This document shows positions 50,902 to 54,602 of a stretch of DNA of 54,602 nt, piece after piece; positions within the stretch are counted from its first letter, which is position 1; each line of letters starts with the position of its first letter. The DNA is from Chthoniobacterales bacterium. Its GTDB lineage: Bacteria > Verrucomicrobiota > Verrucomicrobiia > Chthoniobacterales > UBA10450. The notes under the pieces were generated by a model that worked only from the letters and a program-made list of their open reading frames with translations, was not told where the DNA came from and ran no database searches. The DNA lies in assembly GCA_013815325.1 (NCBI GenBank), contig JACDGM010000012.1:1-54602 (forward strand). Reading direction: 5' to 3'. The position numbers were made by a program, and so were the translations under genes.

Positions 50902-51936
50902 TCAATGCACCACCACGACGACGCGCCGATTCACTTCCTGCTCCTCGATCGACGCGTCCGGTGAGGTGAGGAGATTCGCCTTCCCAAACCCACGCGTCGC
51001 GATCTGCGCGGGGTTGATGCTTAACGATTGCACCAGATACGCCTTGACCGCTTCCGCGCGCCGCCGGCTTAGCTCGAGGTTGTATTGATCGGAACCAAAG
51101 GAGTCGGTGTAACCCTCGAGCGTGAAAGTCGCGGCCGGATTGCGCTTGATCAGCGTCGCCACCTTCTGCAACTGCTCGACCGCGTTGCCTTGCAAATCGG
51201 CGCTGTCGTATTCAAAAAGCTGATTATTAGGCATCTTGAATTTCGTGCCCGAGCCGAGCGGCCCTTTCTGCGATAGGAGCGACTCCAGATCGCTGAAACC
51301 CGGTGCGCGATCGGTCCGCGGCCCAGCGCTGTCGCCGGGGATGCCGTTGAAACTGTTGGGCCGCTTGATCGTTGTGCTCGTGGCCAGTTCCGTCCCGCTC
51401 AGTGCCGGCTGCGGACGACCGGAGTCCGCGACATCATTGAGGAGCGCCTGCTCGCGATTCGCGTTCGGGCTTTTCGTTAGGCTTTGCGCCGTCGTCTTCT
51501 CGATGTCGTTGATGACCGAATTCAAATTCGTCTGCTCCACCTTCGGTTTGTCCGGGAGCACATCGCGGGTGTCGTCCGGCATCGCGGCCGTCGAGTGCAC
51601 TTCCTGGAGCAGCTTGTCGAACGACTTCTGGTCCTCCGGAAGCTGCACGTCGGTCTTGTCGGGATTTAGTTTGGCCGCTTCGGCCGCGCTGGCTGCGGCC
51701 GGTTGCTCGAGTGGTTTCGTGCCGACGTTGACGCTCTTCACTTTGAAGGTCGGGGGCGCACGCTTTTCGATGCCGAGCGGTACGGTTGGTTGAAAGCCGG
51801 TGCGGTAGAAGAAAATACAAAGGAGCGCGTGCAGCGTGAGCGAAGCGAGCAGGCCAACGAAGAGCCAGTTGCGTTGTTTGCTCCGGCCCGCCCAGACGGG
51901 CAAAGGCGCGGCGGTGCGCGCGGTGACGGCTCTCAT
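50902..51936 (-). CDS. OmpA/MotB-domain envelope protein
   Basis: A 344-residue protein from ATG 51936. One membrane helix (LFVGLLASLTLHALLCIFFY, residues about 25-45) is followed by about 190 residues of Pro/Ser/Asp-rich linker and a C-terminal OmpA-like peptidoglycan-binding domain: ATFTLEGYTDSFGSDQYNLE (20 residues; Asp) and LSRRRAEAVKAYLVQSLSIN (Arg), ending EEQEVNRRVVVVVH. This TonB/TolA-like topology, inner-membrane anchor plus wall-binding domain, would bridge membrane and peptidoglycan. It is convergent with the pseudopilin gene; a functional link to the secretion genes is not shown. Confidence 0.88.
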   Translation of the reverse strand: MRAVTARTAAPLPVWAGRSKQRNWLFVGLLASLTLHALLCIFFYRTGFQPTVPLGIEKRAPPTFKVKSVNVGTKPLEQPAAASAAEAAKLNPDKTDVQLPEDQKSFDKLLQEVHSTAAMPDDTRDVLPDKPKVEQTNLNSVINDIEKTTAQSLTKSPNANREQALLNDVADSGRPQPALSGTELATSTTIKRPNSFNGIPGDSAGPRTDRAPGFSDLESLLSQKGPLGSGTKFKMPNNQLFEYDSADLQGNAVEQLQKVATLIKRNPAATFTLEGYTDSFGSDQYNLELSRRRAEAVKAYLVQSLSINPAQIATRGFGKANLLTSPDASIEEQEVNRRVVVVVH

Positions 51937-52002
51937 CAAGGAGACAAACGACTCGCGAAAAAGTTTGTCAAACCTCGTGGCTCCGATGGGCGAACGATTC
52001 CG

Positions 52003-52190
52003 CCGGGTAGCGCATGCTCTTGCGTGCTAATTGCGGTGTTCCACCGCGACCAACTTTCTTTGAACGGAACCGTTTTCGTGGCGTCCCGGTGCACAAAAGT
52101 TCGTCGCCGCGAGACGCGTCGACCAGCACGCGCCGTAACGCAGCTCGCGCAGCGAGCTAGGCCGGGCTTTCAAACGCATGCGCTACCCGG
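52003..52190. repeat. GGGTAGCGCAYGC-ended palindromic element, copy 2 (supplies the panB stop)
   Basis: CCGGGTAGCGCATGC (52003-52017) and GCATGCGCTACCCGG (52176-52190) are perfect inverse complements. Inner hairpins GCGGTGTTCCACCGC and CTCGCGCAGCGAG are visible. The panB TAG stop (52183-52185) lies within the right arm. Confidence 0.9.
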
Positions 52191-52956
52191 AGGAAGATCC
52201 GCGGCGTGACGAATCTCGCGTCCGCTCCGCGAAAATTCGCGCCGCCCGCCGAATCTCCTCCGCCACCTGCGCCTCCGGTGAGACGAACTTCGGAGTAAAC
52301 CAGGGATACAGGCCGATAAGATCGTGGGTAACGAGAATCTGGCCGTCGCAATCGTTGCCTGAGCCGATCCCAATCGTCGGGATGCCGATGCCCGCGGTTA
52401 TTTGCCGCGCGGTCTCCGGCGCCACGATCTCGAGCACGACCGAGAACGCGCCCGCTTTCTCCACTGCCGCCGCGTCCGCGAGCAAGCGCTCCGCTTCCGC
52501 CGCGCTGCGCCCTTTCACTTTGTAGCCTCCTTCTTCGCGCACGCTCTGCGGCAGCATACCGATGTGCGCCATCAGCGGAATTTTCTCCCTAACGATGGCC
52601 TCGATCTGCGCGGCATGGCTGAGGCCGCCTTCCAATTTCACCGCCTGCGCGCCGGCTGCGAGGAGACGTTGCGCACTCTTCACCGCCGCGGCGGGCGTAT
52701 CGTAAGTGCCGATAGAAAGATCGGCCACGAGCAGCGCCCGCTTCACCCCGCGGGCGACGGCGCGCGTGTGGTGGAGCATTTCCTCGAAGGTGACCTGGGT
52801 CGTATCCGAATACCCAAGCACGACCATGCCTAACGAATCGCCCACCAGAATGATGTCGATCCCGCTTTCATCGAGCAACCGGGCGGTCGGATAGTCGTAA
52901 GCAGTGAGCGCGGTGATCCGCTCGCCCCGGCGTTTGCGCTCGCGGAAATCCTCCAT
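52183..52956 (-). CDS. panB: 3-methyl-2-oxobutanoate hydroxymethyltransferase
   Basis: First committed step of pantothenate synthesis, adding a hydroxymethyl group to ketoisovalerate. ATG 52956 gives 257 residues starting MEDFRERKRRGERITALTAY. Conserved blocks: LVGDSLGMVVLGYSDT (metal Asp), LVADLSIGTYD, AQAVKLEGG, LMAHIGMLPQ and GIGSGNDCDGQILVTHDLIG (20 residues). The last residues (RDSSRRGSSSG) and the stop codon lie in or next to the palindromic element at 52003-52190, suggesting that the element replaced the native end. It is 11 nt after folK on the same strand. Feeds CoA synthesis with coaD. Confidence 0.95.
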   Translation of the reverse strand: MEDFRERKRRGERITALTAYDYPTARLLDESGIDIILVGDSLGMVVLGYSDTTQVTFEEMLHHTRAVARGVKRALLVADLSIGTYDTPAAAVKSAQRLLAAGAQAVKLEGGLSHAAQIEAIVREKIPLMAHIGMLPQSVREEGGYKVKGRSAAEAERLLADAAAVEKAGAFSVVLEIVAPETARQITAGIGIPTIGIGSGNDCDGQILVTHDLIGLYPWFTPKFVSPEAQVAEEIRRAARIFAERTRDSSRRGSSSG

Positions 52957-52967
52957 CGCCCGCGACC

Positions 52968-53468
52968 TTACCACCGCAAGGAAAGCCGCACCACCGAAGG
53001 CGTGGGCGTGAGTTCGGCGGCCAGTTGCTGCGCCGTTCTCGTCTCTGCGGGGAGGATCAAATTGGGCCGGATCTCCGCGAGCGGCTGCAGGACAAAGGCG
53101 CGAAAACGCAGGCGCGGATGAGGGAGCGCGAGCTGCGCTTCATCAGCCACATGGCTGCCGTGGTAGAGCAGATCGAGGTCGATCGTGCGCGAGCGATTGC
53201 GCGCGTGGGCGGCAGGCCGGCCGAGCGCTTGCTCGATGCGCTGGAGCTCCTGGAGCAGGTGCAACGTCAGGCCGCTGAAGCCGATCTCGATCACTGCGTT
53301 GAGGAACCTGTCTGCACCCGGTTCGCAATCGACCGGCTCGGTTTCGTAGATCGATGAGGAAAGAAATGGAGGGCGCACGTCTTCGAGCGCGAAGATTTGC
53401 GCGCGCGCTTTCGTTAGGCAAGCGAGCCGATCCGCGAGGTTGGCGCCGAGCGCGATTCCCGCTCTCAT
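52968..53468 (-). CDS. folK: 2-amino-4-hydroxy-6-hydroxymethyldihydropteridine pyrophosphokinase
   Basis: Folate pathway enzyme that transfers pyrophosphate from ATP to hydroxymethyl-dihydropterin. 166 residues, family size. Motifs: MRAGIALGANLADRLACLTK at the start, SSIYETEPVDCEPGADRFLN, and the signature RNRSRTIDLDLLYHG followed by LALPHPRLRFRAFVLQPLAE. It is placed between the dap genes and panB on the same strand. A TCGTTAGG copy in the inverse sense encodes Cys-Leu-Thr-Lys. Confidence 0.93.
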   Translation of the reverse strand: MRAGIALGANLADRLACLTKARAQIFALEDVRPPFLSSSIYETEPVDCEPGADRFLNAVIEIGFSGLTLHLLQELQRIEQALGRPAAHARNRSRTIDLDLLYHGSHVADEAQLALPHPRLRFRAFVLQPLAEIRPNLILPAETRTAQQLAAELTPTPSVVRLSLRW

Positions 53469-53502
53469 CGCGCGAAACTAATTGCGAGCGGTAGCGCGTC
53501 TC

Positions 53503-53645
53503 TCCGGGGAGCACCCCGGATGCTTTCCGGGTTGTTGAAGGCAGTCTGCCTCCAACTCAAACGGACTGAAGGTGAGGAGAAACCGCAAAACGGATCGCCG
53601 TCAGACCATGCGCTCCCTCCACTCCTCCCCTCCGTGCTCCCCGGA
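53503..53645. repeat. Inverted repeat between dapB and folK
   Basis: TCCGGGGAGCAC near 53503 and GTGCTCCCCGGA near 53634-53645 pair as outer arms; an inner CCCCGGATGCTTTCCGGG hairpin is also present. It separates the dapA-dapB pair from folK-panB. Confidence 0.65.
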
Positions 53646-53666
53646 ATTGGACGTGGCCCGTGATGA

Positions 53667-54350
53667 CTATCCGAGCACATCTTCCATGCTGTAAAGGCCG
53701 GCCGGTTTTCCGATGACCCAACGGGCGGCGTGCAAGGCACCGCGCGCGAAGGTCTCCCGGCTGGAGGCGCGATGCGTCAGCTCAAGCCGTTCGCCACTGC
53801 CTGCAAAAATGACCTGGTGATCACCCACGATATCGCCGGCGCGCACGGAGTGGATCGGAACGCTGCTCTTCGAGCCTCGCGTCTCCTCGAGAATTTCCGC
53901 CAATCGTTTCGCCGTGCCGCTGGGCGCGTCCTCCTTCGCCCGGTGATGCGCTTCCACAATCTCCAGGTCGAACTCCGCGCCTAACAATGCCGCGGCCTGT
54001 CGCGCGAGCGCGAAGAGCGCGTTCACGCCGAGACTGAAGTTGGACGCGAAGACAATGGCAGTTCTTCCGGCCGCAGTGCGGACCGCCTCCTTTTGGGCGG
54101 CAGTCTGTCCCGTCGTCCCGAGGATGAGCGGCCGCTGATCTTCGGCGCACGCCCGGCAAACTGCCTCGGTCCCTTCCGGCAGACTAAAATCGATCACGAC
54201 ATCGCATCCCCGGAGCAACGGTTCGAGCGCATCTCCGCGTTCGGCTCGTGCTGCAATCGTTAGGCTGGGATCCTTCGCCGCGGCCACCGCGATCGCGTGA
54301 CCCATGCGGCCCCCGGCGCCGACCAACAACACCCGCGCGGGCGCGCTCAT
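53667..54350 (-). CDS. dapB: 4-hydroxy-tetrahydrodipicolinate reductase
   Basis: Second enzyme of the diaminopimelate/lysine route, NAD(P)H-dependent. 227 residues. Motifs: nucleotide loop LLVGAGGRMGHAIA, DFSLPEGTEAVC, ILGTTGQTA, SNFSLGVNALFALARQ, and the substrate-binding EAHHRAKEDAPSGTAKRL. It is somewhat shorter than the E. coli enzyme. The ATG at 54350 overlaps the dapA stop as ATGA, so the two genes are translationally coupled. Confidence 0.95.
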   Translation of the reverse strand: MSAPARVLLVGAGGRMGHAIAVAAAKDPSLTIAARAERGDALEPLLRGCDVVIDFSLPEGTEAVCRACAEDQRPLILGTTGQTAAQKEAVRTAAGRTAIVFASNFSLGVNALFALARQAAALLGAEFDLEIVEAHHRAKEDAPSGTAKRLAEILEETRGSKSSVPIHSVRAGDIVGDHQVIFAGSGERLELTHRASSRETFARGALHAARWVIGKPAGLYSMEDVLG

Positions 54351-54602
54351 CGCCCGTTCCGCTCCAGCGCGGCGATGGTCTTGCGCAGGCGCTCTTCCGC
54401 CGCCGGCGCCATCTCCACCAAGGGCAGGCGGCAGGCCACCCCCATCGCGCCGCGCCAGGCGAGCGCGGTCTTCGCTGGAACCGGGTTCGGTTCGATAAAA
54501 AGATCTTTGAACAGAGGGAGAAATCTTCGATGCAGCCGTTGCGCCTTTTCCACCTCGCCTTCGAGAAACGCCCTAACGAGCTCGGAAATCTCTGCCGGAA
54601 AA
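54347..54602 (-). CDS. dapA: 4-hydroxy-tetrahydrodipicolinate synthase, C-terminal part (partial)
   Basis: The last 84 or so residues of DapA, the first enzyme of the diaminopimelate branch. The visible end reads ISELVRAFLEGEVEKAQRLH, FLPLFKDLFIEPNPVPAKTA and LAWRGAMGVACRLPLVEMAP. The PNPVPAKTAL block and the following xxRLPLV are diagnostic of DapA C-termini. The gene continues beyond the window edge at 54602. It overlaps dapB by four bases. Confidence 0.93.
   Translation of the reverse strand, partial: FPAEISELVRAFLEGEVEKAQRLHRRFLPLFKDLFIEPNPVPAKTALAWRGAMGVACRLPLVEMAPAAEERLRKTIAALERNGR

Noticed and set aside
1305-54579. Motif TTAGG read as telomere-like or Chi/KOPS sequence.
   Set aside because: Copies are dispersed singly, not in tandem, and are nearly balanced between strands.

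Overview
The window looks like a chromosomal piece of a soil-type verrucomicrobial bacterium, Chthoniobacter/Spartobacteria-like. This is judged from protein style: ECF sigma factor plus Ser/Thr kinase pairs with TolB-like/TPR tails, an NTTG-repeat fibre with a peptidase S74 chaperone, a secreted M20 peptidase, and many palindromic intergenic repeats. It is not based on a database search. The DNA is GC-rich, with genes on both strands.

Layout. 1-148 is the 5' end of a 23S rRNA gene leaving the window on the minus strand, with no 16S upstream. 641-2441: rph and a GDP-mannose 4,6-dehydratase. 2522-7594: sigma factor and giant Ser/Thr kinase. 7868-12530: secreted beta-propeller protein, L,D-transpeptidase, TatD DNase, class III cyclase with TPRs. 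12692-14177: broken amidohydrolase. 14294-17668: the classical coaD-yceD-rpmF-plsX-fabH lipid/ribosome cluster. 17879-26802: a stress block (universal stress protein, GSP39-like dehydrogenase, YetF-like protein, PolX relic, peptidoglycan-binding protein, exported MsrB, Met-rich protein, BON protein, glycine-rich membrane stress protein). 27370-32853: MFS transporter, amidase, polysaccharide deacetylase, transketolase. 32977-38562: secreted proteins and a second kinase/sigma pair. 38742-44299: dnaB 3' relic, class IV aminotransferase-like protein, sulfotransferase-like protein, aldo/keto reductase, M20 peptidase. 44928-50748: type IV pilus/type II secretion genes (two PilB/GspE ATPases, PilC, a pseudopilin). 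50902-54602: OmpA-like protein, then panB, folK, dapB, dapA on the minus strand.

The most striking signal is a 9-mer, GCCTAACGA / TCGTTAGGC. Its 8-base core occurs about 55 times by eye, roughly once per kb, on both strands and in several reading frames, and it forces rare codons (TTA, CTA, AGG). Density and length resemble DNA uptake sequences of competent bacteria, and a type IV pilus locus lies in the same window. Long motif-poor blocks coincide mostly with accessory-looking genes. A second layer is a rich set of interspersed palindromic elements, some nested like cruciforms, which supply a stop codon to panB and much of the leader of a pseudopilin.

Several genes carry single-base frame breaks, often at short homopolymers. 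Some may be sequencing errors; others (the PolX relic with nonsense codons, the dnaB fragment) look like real decay.
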